Below are positions 37,942-47,200 of a stretch of 64,000 nt of DNA, in pieces. The stretch comes from Actinomadura pelletieri DSM 43383 (GTDB lineage: Bacteria > Actinomycetota > Actinomycetes > Streptosporangiales > Streptosporangiaceae). How positions within the stretch are numbered: the first letter of the stretch is position 1; the number at the start of each line of letters is the position of its first letter. The notes below the pieces were generated by a model that was given only the letters and a program-made list of their open reading frames with translations, was not told the DNA's origin and did no database searches. The position numbers were made by a program, and so were the translations under genes. The stretch is taken from contig NZ_RBWU01000002.1 of assembly GCF_003634705.1 (NCBI RefSeq), positions 248,001-312,000 on the forward strand, read 5' to 3'.

Positions 37942-38952
37942 ATGATGGCGGCCGGAATTCCGGATCCCAAGGAGATCGAAGAGCTCCTGCTCGGAGGCGA
38001 GCTGCGGTACAACCGCGTCGACGCCGTCCGTCTGGCGGGCGTCTCCCGGGAGTTCTCCGGTCGGGTGTGGCGCGCGTTCGGCTACCCGTCGATGCCGGAC
38101 GAGGCCGTCGCCTACACCGAGGGCGACATCGCCGCGCTGGACCGCATCCGCCGTCTGATGGACGACGGCGTCCTCGACGAGGAGGGCGTGATCCGGCTGG
38201 TCCGGGCGTTCGGGCAGACGATGACGCGGCTCGCGGAGTGGCAGGTCAGCCTGCTGCGCAGCATGCTCACCCAGGAGCCGCACGACTCGCCGTCGGCGGA
38301 GGCCGTGCAGACGATCGTGGACGTCGCGGAGAAGCACATCGGCGAGTTCGAGCCGCTGGTCGTGCACGCCTGGCGGCGGCAGCTGGCCGCGGCGGGCACC
38401 CGTGCGCTGGCGGCCGCGGCGACGGGCGACAACGGCGACCCGGCGGGACGCACGCCCGTCACGGTCGGGTTCGCGGACATGGTGTCGTTCACGCAGGTCA
38501 GCCGTGAGCTTGAGGAGATCGAGCTGGCCCGGATCGTGGAGTGGTTCGAGGAGACCGCCGCCGACATCATCGCCTCCTGCGGCGGCCGCCTGGTGAAGAC
38601 GCTCGGGGACGAGGTGCTGTTCAGCGCGGAGCAGCCGGAGGTCGGCGCGGAGATCGCGTTGACCGTGGCGGCCGCGATCCAGGACGAGACGGAGGTCCCG
38701 GACGTGCGGGTCGGCGTCGCGCACGGGCCCGTCCTGCCGCTGATGGGCGATCTGTTCGGCACGACGGTGAACCTCGCGGCCCGGTTGACGTCGCTGGCCC
38801 GGCCCGGGTCCGTCGTGATCGACGGGGAGCTGGCCGCGGCGCTGGAGCCGAACACGGCCTACGAGGTCACCCAGATCGTGCGCCGCCCGGTCCGCGGCCT
38901 CGGCATCATCCAGCCCTACGTGCTGCGCCGACGGCCGCCCGGCAAGGCCTGA
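37942..38952 (+). CDS. Class III adenylate cyclase, Rv1264-like
   Basis: 336 residues. The N-terminal half (residues 5-155) matches the helical autoinhibitory domain of pH-sensing cyclases such as mycobacterial Rv1264. The catalytic domain (about 170-335) has both metal Asp (D179 in GFADM, D223 in LGDEV), the adenine-selecting Lys219 and the transition-state Asn277 and Arg281 in NLAARL. All essential residues are therefore present, and ATP is the likely substrate. ATG 37942 or 37945. It overlaps the convergent MFS gene by 37 bp at the 3' ends. Confidence 0.9.
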   Translation: MMAAGIPDPKEIEELLLGGELRYNRVDAVRLAGVSREFSGRVWRAFGYPSMPDEAVAYTEGDIAALDRIRRLMDDGVLDEEGVIRLVRAFGQTMTRLAEWQVSLLRSMLTQEPHDSPSAEAVQTIVDVAEKHIGEFEPLVVHAWRRQLAAAGTRALAAAATGDNGDPAGRTPVTVGFADMVSFTQVSRELEEIELARIVEWFEETAADIIASCGGRLVKTLGDEVLFSAEQPEVGAEIALTVAAAIQDETEVPDVRVGVAHGPVLPLMGDLFGTTVNLAARLTSLARPGSVVIDGELAAALEPNTAYEVTQIVRRPVRGLGIIQPYVLRRRPPGKA

Positions 38953-40376
38953 CGGTCCGTCCGCGCGGTCCCGCGCAGCATGACGAGGGCCACCAGCGCC
39001 CCCATGAAGGTGATCAGCGCCCCGACGGCCATACCGTCATGGAGCGCGTCCAGCACGTCCGACCTGGCCGGGCCGCGCGTCCTGGTGGAGATGACCGCCG
39101 CGAGCGCGGCGACGCCGACGGTCGTGCCGAGGAACTGGGCGGTCTGCGCCAGGCCTCCGGCGACGCCCTGTTCGTCGCCCCGGAGCCCGGAGGTCATCGT
39201 GTCGATGAACGAGACGACCGCGATCACATGCCCGAAGCCGAGGCAGCCGGACGTGAGCAGCAGCAGCCCCAGACCACCGCCGAGGGGGAGCGGCACCATC
39301 GCCGCCGTGCCGGTGCCCTGGACGACGAGGCCGGCGATCAGGGCGTTGACGGCACCGACCTTCCGGATCAGCCGGGGGGCGAGAACGCCCGCGACGATCG
39401 CCGCCGCGCCCTCGGCGACGAATCCGAATCCCGCGGCCAGCGGCGAGTAGGCGAGAACGTCCTGCATGTACAGGCTCAGCAGCATGGTGGTGCCGCCGCA
39501 CATCCCGAACGTGACGAAACCGGTCAACCCCGCCCAAGCGACCGTACGGCGCTTCAACAGACTCGGTTCGATCAGAGGAACCCGCCGCCTGCGCTCCACG
39601 GGGAGGAACACCGCGATGAGGACCGCGCCGACGCCGAGCGCCGTCACCGTCCGCGCGCTGGTCCACCCGTTGGCGCCGCCCGTCGAGAAGCCGTAGACCA
39701 GCGCCAGCAGGCCCATGGTGATCAGCACCGCGCCGGGGACGTCCAGCCGGGACGCGCCGCGGTCTTCGGCCGTCGGCGGCAGCGTCACGGCGCCGACCAG
39801 GGAGACCGCGCCGATGGCGAACAGGATCAGCATGGTCCAGCGCCAGTTCAGCCCGCTGGTGATCAGCCCGCCTCCGATCGTGCCGAGCACGAAGCCCAGC
39901 GACAGCAGCGCCCCGCTGACACCCAGCGCCCTGGTGCGCCGCGGCCCCTCCGGGAACGACGAGGTGAGCAGGGCGAGCGCGGTCGGCCCGACCATCGCGG
40001 CGCCGACCCCCTGCCCGGCGCGGGCCGCGATCAGCGTCCAGGGCGCGGTGGCCAGCCCGGCGAGGAGGCAGCACACCGTGAGGACGGCGAGTCCGGCGAC
40101 GAACAGGCGACGGCGGCCGACCATGTCCGCGACCCGGCCGAACAGCAGCAGCAGGCTCGCGGTCGGCAGCACGCAGGCGGTCATCACCCACTGCAGGTCG
40201 CTGGTGGTGGCGAAGTCCAGGTCACGCCCGATCTCGGGCAACGCGACGGTGACGATCGAGAAGTCGAGGCCGACCATGGCCTGTGCGCTGCACAGCGTGA
40301 TCAGGATCAGCCCGTCCTGGAGGCCGAGCCGGTCCGGCTTCTCCACCGGCCTCCGGATGTCGTCGACGATCTTCAT
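38916..40376 (-). CDS. MFS efflux transporter (DHA2 type)
   Basis: 486 residues, about 14 membrane segments. GRVADMVGRRRLFVAG is motif A; SAQAMVGLDFSIVTVALPEI lies in the first helix. ATG 40376 follows GAGGAAAGG. The XRE-type regulator directly upstream (40500-41384, same strand) probably governs it. The tail overlaps the cyclase gene antisense. Confidence 0.88.
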   Translation of the reverse strand: MKIVDDIRRPVEKPDRLGLQDGLILITLCSAQAMVGLDFSIVTVALPEIGRDLDFATTSDLQWVMTACVLPTASLLLLFGRVADMVGRRRLFVAGLAVLTVCCLLAGLATAPWTLIAARAGQGVGAAMVGPTALALLTSSFPEGPRRTRALGVSGALLSLGFVLGTIGGGLITSGLNWRWTMLILFAIGAVSLVGAVTLPPTAEDRGASRLDVPGAVLITMGLLALVYGFSTGGANGWTSARTVTALGVGAVLIAVFLPVERRRRVPLIEPSLLKRRTVAWAGLTGFVTFGMCGGTTMLLSLYMQDVLAYSPLAAGFGFVAEGAAAIVAGVLAPRLIRKVGAVNALIAGLVVQGTGTAAMVPLPLGGGLGLLLLTSGCLGFGHVIAVVSFIDTMTSGLRGDEQGVAGGLAQTAQFLGTTVGVAALAAVISTRTRGPARSDVLDALHDGMAVGALITFMGALVALVMLRGTARTDRQALPGGRRRST

Positions 40377-40499
40377 TCTTGCCTTTCCTCGGGGTGGTGC
40401 TTCCGGGAAAAGGCTCATCGGCCGGGCCGGGCGTAGCCAGCCACCCGTTGTGTGTACACCCGGGAGGTACAGGCTGGGTGGGGAGCCTCCGCGCGCTGG

Positions 40500-41384
40500 T
40501 CAGCGGGACGCCGGTGGCTTCGTCTCCCGGCGGAGATCCTCGGCGGCCATGTCGGCGAGCAGGCGGAGCGCCTCGGCGGAGGGAGAGCCCTCCTCGGCGT
40601 GATAGATCACCACTCGCTGGCCCTGGTCGTCGGGGAGGTGCAGCATCTCGTCGGTGAGCGTCAGCCGTCCCACGAGCGGATGACGGTACTCGCGGGTGTT
40701 GTGCGAGCATTCGCGCACCGCGTGCGAGGACCACAGGGCGGCGAAGTCGGGACTCTTGACGGTCAGCTCGCCGATCAGCTCGGTGAGTTCCCGGTCGTCG
40801 GGGAACCGTCCGGCGGACCTGCGGAGGAACCCGACGGCGTCCCTCGACTTGCGGTCCCAGTCGGCGTACAACTCGCGCGTTTGGGGGTCGAGGAAGACCA
40901 GCCTCGCCAGGTTGGGCCGTCCGTCCGGACGTTCGGGGGCCCGCAGGTCCAAGTGTCCGGCGAGCAGCGCGTGGGCCAGGGGGTTCCAGGCCAGCACGTC
41001 GGCCCGGCGTCCGACCGCGAGCGCGGGCACCCCCGAGATCGTTCGGATCATGGAGCGGACTCCGGGACGGAGGCGTTCGGCATGGGCCCGCCGCCGGGCC
41101 TTCGGCGCCGGCTTGGCCAGACTGTACAGGTGGGCCCGTTCGCCGTGGTCGAGTCGCAGGACCCGTGCGATGGCGTCGAGGACGGCGTCGGAGGCGTTCT
41201 GGCTCAGCCCCTGTTCGAGCCGGGCGTAGTATCCGGCGCTGATCCCCGCGATCTGGGCCAGCTCCTCCCGCCGCAGCCCGGGAACGCGGCGTCTACCGCC
41301 GTAGTCGGCGAGCCCGACGTCCCGCGGTTGGAGTCGGGCCCGCCGCGACCGGAGAAACTCCCCAAGATCAGACCGCTGCTCCAT
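40500..41384 (-). CDS. XRE-family regulator with MmyB-like ligand domain
   Basis: 294 residues. The N-terminal helix-turn-helix (PGLRREELAQIAGISAGYYARLEQG) is followed by a C-terminal MmyB-like PAS-type ligand-binding domain (LAWNPLAHALLAG, then RLVFLDPQTRELYADW and a C-terminal YHAEEGSPS). Many actinomycete members control an adjacent oxidoreductase or efflux gene; here the MFS gene is 123 bp downstream. ATG 41384 fits the family start, though no clear Shine-Dalgarno is visible. GTG 41423 is the alternative. Confidence 0.87.
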   Translation of the reverse strand: MEQRSDLGEFLRSRRARLQPRDVGLADYGGRRRVPGLRREELAQIAGISAGYYARLEQGLSQNASDAVLDAIARVLRLDHGERAHLYSLAKPAPKARRRAHAERLRPGVRSMIRTISGVPALAVGRRADVLAWNPLAHALLAGHLDLRAPERPDGRPNLARLVFLDPQTRELYADWDRKSRDAVGFLRRSAGRFPDDRELTELIGELTVKSPDFAALWSSHAVRECSHNTREYRHPLVGRLTLTDEMLHLPDDQGQRVVIYHAEEGSPSAEALRLLADMAAEDLRRETKPPASR

Positions 41385-41826
41385 GACGCCATTGTCGCCG
41401 TTCCCGAACCACCGTTCCTGCACCTGCCAGATACAGGAACCGCACGACCCCGAACGCCCCTGCCGGCTCGCCCGCGATCGGGCCTCCGTGGCGGCATGGC
41501 CGAGCCCTCCTGAGACTGCGCCCGGAGGGCGTCAGGCCCGGGACGTACGCGGCCGTGGAACGCCAGGGGACAGGCCGGCATGGTCGTGCCCTCGCCGAGT
41601 TGCCCGCGTTCGGACGTTCATGGCGCCGTGGCCGAGCTTTCCGGGGTGCGACCGGAAACGGCGTCCCGAGGCGGCGCGGCCGTGGAGCGCCGGGAGGAGC
41701 GCGGTCAGACCGGCTCGGTCGTGTCCTCGTCGGGTTGTCCGCGAGTGGGCGGCCGTGGCGTTGTGGGCGAGGTTCCCCGGGGCTGCGCCCGAAAGGGGCG
41801 GCAGGCCCGGGGTGGAGTGGCCGGGG
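41385..41826. repeat. Decayed tandem duplications of the bfr 3' end
   Basis: Downstream of the bacterioferritin stop at 41827 (plus-strand TCAGACCGGTTTGGTCGTG), a related block begins at 41705 (TCAGACCGGCTCGGTCGTG). A more diverged one begins near 41570 (CAGGCCGGCATGGTCGTG). Spacing is about 122-135 bp. On the minus strand the copies end EDTTKPV, EDTTEPV and a degenerate third. No gene is supported in the remaining gap towards 41384. Confidence 0.65.
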
Positions 41827-42324
41827 TCAGACCGGTTTGGTCGTGTCCTCGCCGGGGGATTCGGTGAGGCGTTGGAGGTAGTTCTGCTCGCCGAGGGCTT
41901 GGACGAGACTGAGTTCGGTCTCCAGGTAGTCGATGTGCTCTTCCTCGTCGGCGAGGATGTCCTCGAAGATCCGGGCGGACGTGACGTCGCCGCGGGAGCG
42001 CATCAGGTCGATGCCGGGACGGAGCCGGGCCACGGCCTCCAGCTCGACGGCGAGGTCCGCCTCGAGTTGCTCGACGATGTTCTGCCCGATCCTGAGGGTG
42101 CCGATCTTCTGGTAGTTCGGCAGACCCTCCAGGAACAGGATCCGGTCGGTCAGCCGCTCCGCGTGCCGCATCTCGTCGAAGGACTCGTCGCGGGTGTGTT
42201 TGGCGATGCGGGTGAAGCCCCAGTTCTGCTGCATCTTGGCGTGCAGGAAGTACTGGTTGATCGCCGTGAGTTCCGCGGTGAGCTGTTCGTTCAGCAGCGC
42301 GATGATGTCCTTGTCGCCTTCCAT
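41827..42324 (-). CDS. bfr: Bacterioferritin
   Basis: 165 residues. Iron-storage 24-mer subunit. The haem-ligand Met52 lies in FDEMRHAE. Ferroxidase residues are visible in LTAELTAINQY, the EMRHAE segment and ADEEEHIDYLE. The C-terminal ESPGEDTTKPV tail is extra relative to the E. coli protein and is the part duplicated downstream. ATG 42324 begins MEGDKDIIALLNEQLT, as in the family. It is 99 bp downstream of bfd, probably in one iron-controlled operon. Confidence 0.95.
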   Translation of the reverse strand: MEGDKDIIALLNEQLTAELTAINQYFLHAKMQQNWGFTRIAKHTRDESFDEMRHAERLTDRILFLEGLPNYQKIGTLRIGQNIVEQLEADLAVELEAVARLRPGIDLMRSRGDVTSARIFEDILADEEEHIDYLETELSLVQALGEQNYLQRLTESPGEDTTKPV

Positions 42325-42423
42325 GCCCCCATGCTTGCATGACAGGGGGTTTCTGGACAGCACTGACCCCCGCAAGGTGCTCGTCCTCTCTGCGTGGAGG
42401 TCCTTGCGGGGCCCGGGGAAGGC

Positions 42424-42714
42424 TCAGGCGGCGGTCTGCGGAGCGGTGCCTCCTTCGGCGGCGTCGGGAATGATCTGGTCGGGAACGTCCTGGTCGGGGA
42501 CCGCCGTCAGCGTGGCCGGTCCGCCGGTGAGCGCGTCCGCGAGTTCGCTGGCCGTGCGGTATTCGCTGACCATCGCGTGGATGCGCCTGGTGCACGTGCC
42601 GCACCCGGGTTTGAAGCCGCAGGCGGCCTTGACCTCTTTGGCGGTCCGGCAACCGCTCGCCATACAGCCGTGAACGTCGTCCTCCGTGACGGCGTTGCAG
42701 ATGCAGACGTACAT
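42424..42714 (-). CDS. bfd: Bacterioferritin-associated ferredoxin, [2Fe-2S]
   Basis: 96 residues. The BFD-type iron-sulfur motif is present: C4-x-C6 in MYVCICNAV and C38-x2-C41 in PGCGTC. Bfd reduces the bacterioferritin core to release iron. The C-terminal 35 residues are an acidic/Ala extension beyond the usual ~64-residue protein. ATG 42714 matches the family N-terminus. The iron box lies about 65-85 bp upstream. Confidence 0.93.
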   Translation of the reverse strand: MYVCICNAVTEDDVHGCMASGCRTAKEVKAACGFKPGCGTCTRRIHAMVSEYRTASELADALTGGPATLTAVPDQDVPDQIIPDAAEGGTAPQTAA

Positions 42715-42779
42715 GCGGGGTGACGGACCTTTCGTGCGGCTGACGTACTGCCTGACCGGGGAGCTTAGGGCACCCTCAT

Positions 42780-42798
42780 TAAGGTTAGGCTCCCCTAA
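42780..42798. promoter_or_regulatory. IdeR/DmdR iron box upstream of bfd-bfr
   Basis: TAAGGTTAGGCTCCCCTAA matches the 19-bp actinobacterial iron box TTAGGTTAGGCTCACCTAA at 17 of 19 positions. A further half-site-like TTAGGGCACCCT lies at 42765-42776, between the box and bfd. It is expected to bind IdeR/DmdR with Fe(II); whether it represses or activates storage genes cannot be read from the sequence. Confidence 0.8.
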
Positions 42799-42880
42799 AG
42801 TAACCCAGGATCTTCCGATCTGGCCAGCGGGCGCCGGACCGGTGTGATCCACCCCTCACGGGGAAGGGCTCTCCTCTGAC

Positions 42881-45226
42881 ATGTACGCCGCCGAACCCGC
42901 TCCCGAGGAACCGCTTCCCGGCGACGAACCCCCTGGTGAGGAGACCGTGTCCGAGGACCATCTGGCCGAAGAGGCCCTGACCGAAGTCAGCAGAGGCGTT
43001 CCGGCGGACGACGCGGTCGCCCCGCCGTCCGGTACCTACCGGCTCCAGCTCCGTGGCACGCCGCACGAGCGCTTCGGGTTCGCCGAGGCCGCCGCGCTGG
43101 CCCCCTACCTGGCGTCGCTCGGCGTCTCGCACGTCTACCTGTCGCCGATCCTGCGGGCCGCGCCCGGCTCGACGCACGGTTATGACGTGATCGACCATTC
43201 CCGGCTGGCGGACGAGTTGGGCGGCGCGGAGGCGTTCGGCGCGATGGCCACCCGGTTCCGGGCGCACGGGCTGCGGCTGCTGGTGGACGTCGTCCCGAAC
43301 CACATGGCGATCCCGGCCCCGCACGAGCTGAACATGCCGTTCGCGGCCGTCGTCGCGGACGGTCCCGAGTCGCCGTACGCGTCGTGGTTCGACATCGACT
43401 GGAAGGCGGGCGGCGGCCGGGTCGTCCTGCCCGGGGAGGGCGAGGTCAACTATCGGCGGTTCTTCGACATCGACGGCCTGATCGGGCTGCGCCAGGAAGA
43501 CCCGGAGGTGTTCGGGCGCACGCACGCGTTGTTGCTCGGGCTCGTCGAGGAGGGCCTGGTGCACGGGCTGCGCATCGACCATCCGGACGGCCTCGCCGAC
43601 CCGCGCGGATACCTGCGGCGGCTGGCGGAGGCGGCCCCGGGCGCCTGGTTACTGGTCGAGAAGATCACGACGGGGGAGGAGCGGCTGCCGTCCGACTGGC
43701 CGTGCGCGGGCACCACCGGCTACGACTCGCTCGGCATGGTCGGCGGGCTGTTCGTCGATCCCGCCGGTGAGAAGCCGCTCACCGACTACTACGTGTCGTT
43801 GACGGGCGGGCCGCGCGACTTCGCGGAGGTCGAACGGGAAGCCCGCCTGCACGCGGCGTCGTCCTGCCTCAAGCCGGAGATCGAGCGTCTTGCCCGCGTT
43901 CTGCGGCGGGTCGTGGGCGAGCGGCGGCCCGGCATGGAGCGGGCGCTGGTCGAACTGCTCGTAGCCATGCCGGTGTATCGCGCGTACGTGGTGCCGGGTG
44001 AGGACGCGCCGCAGCGGGCCGTGGACGTCCTGAACGAGGCCGCTCGCCGTGCACGCGCGCATCTCCCCGAGGACGCGCACGCCGACCTGGAGACGGTCGT
44101 CGATCTGGCCCTGGGACGTGGTGAGCGCACCGACGCCGAGTTCATCGTGCGTTTCCAGCAGACGTCGGCACCGCTGGCGGCCAAGGGCGTCGAGGACACG
44201 GCGTTCTACCGGTGGAACCGGATGGCCGCGCTGAACGAGGTCGGCGGCGTCCCGGAGCGGTTCTCCGTCGGTAGCGAGGATTTCCACTCGCACTGCATCA
44301 GGCTCGCCCGCGACTGGCCGTTGACGATGACGACGCTGTCCACGCACGACACCAAGAGGGAGGAGGACGTGCGGGCGTGGCTGTCCGTGCTGTCGGAGCT
44401 GCCCGGCGAGTGGGTGGAGGCCGTGGAACGGTGGCGGAACTGGGGGCCCGGCACCTCGCCGCTTGAACCGGACCTCGAATACCTGCTTTGGCAGACCCTC
44501 GTCGGTGCGTGGCCGCTCACCACCGGGCGTCTGGAGGAGTTCCTCACCAAGGCGATGCGGGAGGCGAAGACCCGGACGTCGTGGCTCGACCAGGATCAGG
44601 TGTACGAGGAGGCGGTCCTGGAGTACGCGCGGGGCGTCCTCGCCGACCCTGACCTGGTGACCGACATGACCTCGTTCGTCGCGAGGCTGGCCCCCTACGC
44701 GCGGGTGAACACGCTCGGGCAGAAGCTCGTCCAACTGGCCATGCCGGGCGTTCCGGACGTTTATCAGGGGTGTGAGATGACCGGGTTGGCGCTGGTCGAT
44801 CCCGACAACCGGCGGCCGGTCGACTACGGGCGGCGCCGCGAGCATCTCTTCCGGCTCGACACCGGACGGCTGCCGAAGGAGGTCGATGACGAGAAGCTGC
44901 TCGTGACGGCCCGAACGCTGCGGCTGCGCCGGTCGCATCCCGAATGGTTCGGCCCGACCGCCGGATACGAGCCGATCGCCGCGCACGGGCCCGCCGCCGA
45001 ACACGTCCTCGGTTTCGCGCGTGGGGACGCCGTCGCGCTCGCCACCCGGTTGCCGGTGGGGCTGGAACGCCGGGGCGGCTGGCAGGGGACGAGGGTGGAC
45101 GTCCGTCGCCAGGGTTGGCGGGACGTCCTGACGGGCTGCACGCACATGGGCCCGATCCTCGACGCCGCCCGCGTGTTCGAGCATCTGCCCGTCGCGTTGC
45201 TCGTCCCCAGGGAGATCGATCGTTGA
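42881..45226 (+). CDS. treY: Malto-oligosyltrehalose synthase
   Basis: 781 residues. It converts the reducing end of maltodextrins to an alpha,alpha-1,1 trehalose linkage. Alpha-amylase-family motifs are YLSPILRAAPGSTHGYDV, LLVDVVPNHMA, GLRIDHPDGLADP with the nucleophile Asp, LLVEKITTGEE with the acid Glu, and TLSTHDTKREEDVRAW. The first ~45 residues are acidic and non-conserved. ATG 42881 is listed; GTG 42947, near GGTGAGGAG, is a plausible alternative. The stop overlaps the treZ start (TTGA). Confidence 0.93.
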   Translation: MYAAEPAPEEPLPGDEPPGEETVSEDHLAEEALTEVSRGVPADDAVAPPSGTYRLQLRGTPHERFGFAEAAALAPYLASLGVSHVYLSPILRAAPGSTHGYDVIDHSRLADELGGAEAFGAMATRFRAHGLRLLVDVVPNHMAIPAPHELNMPFAAVVADGPESPYASWFDIDWKAGGGRVVLPGEGEVNYRRFFDIDGLIGLRQEDPEVFGRTHALLLGLVEEGLVHGLRIDHPDGLADPRGYLRRLAEAAPGAWLLVEKITTGEERLPSDWPCAGTTGYDSLGMVGGLFVDPAGEKPLTDYYVSLTGGPRDFAEVEREARLHAASSCLKPEIERLARVLRRVVGERRPGMERALVELLVAMPVYRAYVVPGEDAPQRAVDVLNEAARRARAHLPEDAHADLETVVDLALGRGERTDAEFIVRFQQTSAPLAAKGVEDTAFYRWNRMAALNEVGGVPERFSVGSEDFHSHCIRLARDWPLTMTTLSTHDTKREEDVRAWLSVLSELPGEWVEAVERWRNWGPGTSPLEPDLEYLLWQTLVGAWPLTTGRLEEFLTKAMREAKTRTSWLDQDQVYEEAVLEYARGVLADPDLVTDMTSFVARLAPYARVNTLGQKLVQLAMPGVPDVYQGCEMTGLALVDPDNRRPVDYGRRREHLFRLDTGRLPKEVDDEKLLVTARTLRLRRSHPEWFGPTAGYEPIAAHGPAAEHVLGFARGDAVALATRLPVGLERRGGWQGTRVDVRRQGWRDVLTGCTHMGPILDAARVFEHLPVALLVPREIDR

Positions 45227-47040
45227 GCACCCGGTTCGAGGTGTGGGCACCGTTCGCCGACCGCGTCGACGTCGTCACCGGTGACATTCGGCGTCACCCG
45301 ATGAACGCGTCGGATTCCGGCTGGTGGCGGGCCGACGTCCAGGACGCCGCGCACGGCACTGACTACGGCTTCATCCTGAACGGCGCGGACGAGGTACTAC
45401 CCGACCCTCGCTCGCCCTGGCAGCCGAACGGCGTCCACGGGCAGAGCCGCGTCTACGACCACGAACGGTTCTCCTGGACCGACCGGCAGTGGCATGGACG
45501 CCCCCTCCCCGGAAGCGTCCTGTACGAGATGCACGTCGGCACGTTCACACCGGAAGGGACGTTCGACGCGGCGGTGGAGCGTCTCGACCATCTGGTGTCC
45601 CTTGGAGTCGACGCCGTGGAGCTTCTGCCCGTCGCCGCGTTCCCCGGCCGCCGAGGATGGGGTTACGACGGTGTCCACCTGTGGGCGCCGCACGAACCGT
45701 ACGGCGGCCCTGACGGCCTGAAGCGTTTCGTGGACGCCGCTCATGCGCGGGGCCTCGCCGTCGTCCTGGACGTCGTCTACAACCATCTGGGCCCCGACGG
45801 TAACCGTCTCGCCGGTTACGGCCCATACTTCACCGACTCCCACACCACTCCCTGGGGTGAGGCGGTGAACTTCGACCAGGAGGGCTCGGACGAGGTTCGT
45901 GCGTTCGTGGTGCAGAACGCGCTGATGTGGCTGCGCGACTACCACTTCGACGGGCTCCGCCTCGACGCCGTCCACGCCATCACCGACCACAGCGCCGTCC
46001 ACATCCTGGAGGAACTGGCACGCGCGGTGGCGGGCCTGTCGGCGCACCTTGGACGCGAACTGTTCCTCATCGCCGAATCCGACCTGAACGATCCACGGCT
46101 GGTGACGTCCAGGGAAGCGGGCGGACACGGGATGGACGCCCAATGGAGCGACGACTTCCATCACGCCCTGCACGCCGCGCTCACCGGCGAACGGCAGGGC
46201 TACTACTGCGACTTCGGCTCCCTGGAGACGCTCAAGAAGGCGCTCACGAACGTTTTCGTCCACGACGGCACGATGTCGACGTACAGGGGACGGCACCATG
46301 GTCGTCCGGTCGACGTCCAGAAGACGCCCGCGCACCGTTTCATCGGTTTCCTGCAGAACCACGACCAGATCGGCAACAGGGCGGCGGGCGACCGTATCGG
46401 CACCGTCCTGGAGTCCGCGCGGATCGCGCCGTCGATGCTGAAGGTCGGCGCGGCGCTGTTCCTGCTCGCGCCGTTCACGCCCATGCTGTTCATGGGTGAG
46501 GAGTGGGGAGCGTCCACCCCGTGGTGCTACTTCACCGACCACCAGACCCCGGAACTGGCGCGTGCGGTCACCGAGGGACGCCGCCGGGAGTTCGCGCGGC
46601 ACGGCTGGACGGACGACGTCCCCGATCCACAGGCTGTGGAAACCTTCCGGCGCTCCGTCCTCGACTGGACGGAGCCGGACCGGCCGCACCACCGCGACCT
46701 GCTGGAATGGCACCGATCCCTGCTGGCGCTGCGCCGATCCCGCCCCGAGCTGAACGATCCTCGCCTGACCGGGACGACCGTCGAGACGACCCCCGAGACA
46801 CCCGAAGGTTCCACCGACCGCTGGCTGATCATGTGGCGCGGCGGGGTGTGCGTCGCCGCGAACCTCGGCGAGACCCCCGTCGATCTTCCGATCTCGCCTC
46901 CGGCGAGGGCCCCCGAAGCGGCCCGGCCGCGCCTGCTGCTCGCCTCGAATCCGGCGATCCACCTGCACGGGGACATGACTGGAGATACCGGAACAGACCG
47001 CATCCAACTGCCCGGCACCTCGGTCGCGGTCCTCGGCTGA
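45223..47040 (+). CDS. treZ: Malto-oligosyltrehalose trehalohydrolase
   Basis: 605 residues. It releases trehalose from maltooligosyl-trehalose made by TreY. An N-terminal beta-sandwich (FEVWAPFADRVDVV) precedes the GH13 barrel: DVVYNHLGPDGNRL, GLRLDAVHAI with the nucleophile Asp, LFLIAESDLND with the acid Glu, and FLQNHDQIGNRA. TTG 45223 overlaps the treY stop and is served by AGGGAG. There is no debranching treX in the window. Confidence 0.93.
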   Translation: MSTRFEVWAPFADRVDVVTGDIRRHPMNASDSGWWRADVQDAAHGTDYGFILNGADEVLPDPRSPWQPNGVHGQSRVYDHERFSWTDRQWHGRPLPGSVLYEMHVGTFTPEGTFDAAVERLDHLVSLGVDAVELLPVAAFPGRRGWGYDGVHLWAPHEPYGGPDGLKRFVDAAHARGLAVVLDVVYNHLGPDGNRLAGYGPYFTDSHTTPWGEAVNFDQEGSDEVRAFVVQNALMWLRDYHFDGLRLDAVHAITDHSAVHILEELARAVAGLSAHLGRELFLIAESDLNDPRLVTSREAGGHGMDAQWSDDFHHALHAALTGERQGYYCDFGSLETLKKALTNVFVHDGTMSTYRGRHHGRPVDVQKTPAHRFIGFLQNHDQIGNRAAGDRIGTVLESARIAPSMLKVGAALFLLAPFTPMLFMGEEWGASTPWCYFTDHQTPELARAVTEGRRREFARHGWTDDVPDPQAVETFRRSVLDWTEPDRPHHRDLLEWHRSLLALRRSRPELNDPRLTGTTVETTPETPEGSTDRWLIMWRGGVCVAANLGETPVDLPISPPARAPEAARPRLLLASNPAIHLHGDMTGDTGTDRIQLPGTSVAVLG

Positions 47041-47054
47041 GACCCGGGCCCGCG

Positions 47055-47112
47055 ACCCTCAGACACCCGCCCGAGATGACGCCTAAATCCGGATTTCGTC
47101 GGATCTGAGGGT
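47055..47112. other. Large inverted repeat between treZ and the two-component genes
   Basis: ACCCTCAGA (47055-47063) pairs perfectly with TCTGAGGGT (47104-47112). Inside lies the perfect 12-bp palindrome AAATCCGGATTT (47085-47096). It could be the treZ terminator or an operator of the downstream regulator gene. Confidence 0.55.
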
Positions 47113-47200
47113 ATTCGTGGATGTACTATGAGTGGCAAACCGCAGGTCAAGAGCGCGGCGGCAGCCGGGCAATGTTCAAGAATGGTCATACGATCGGTTC

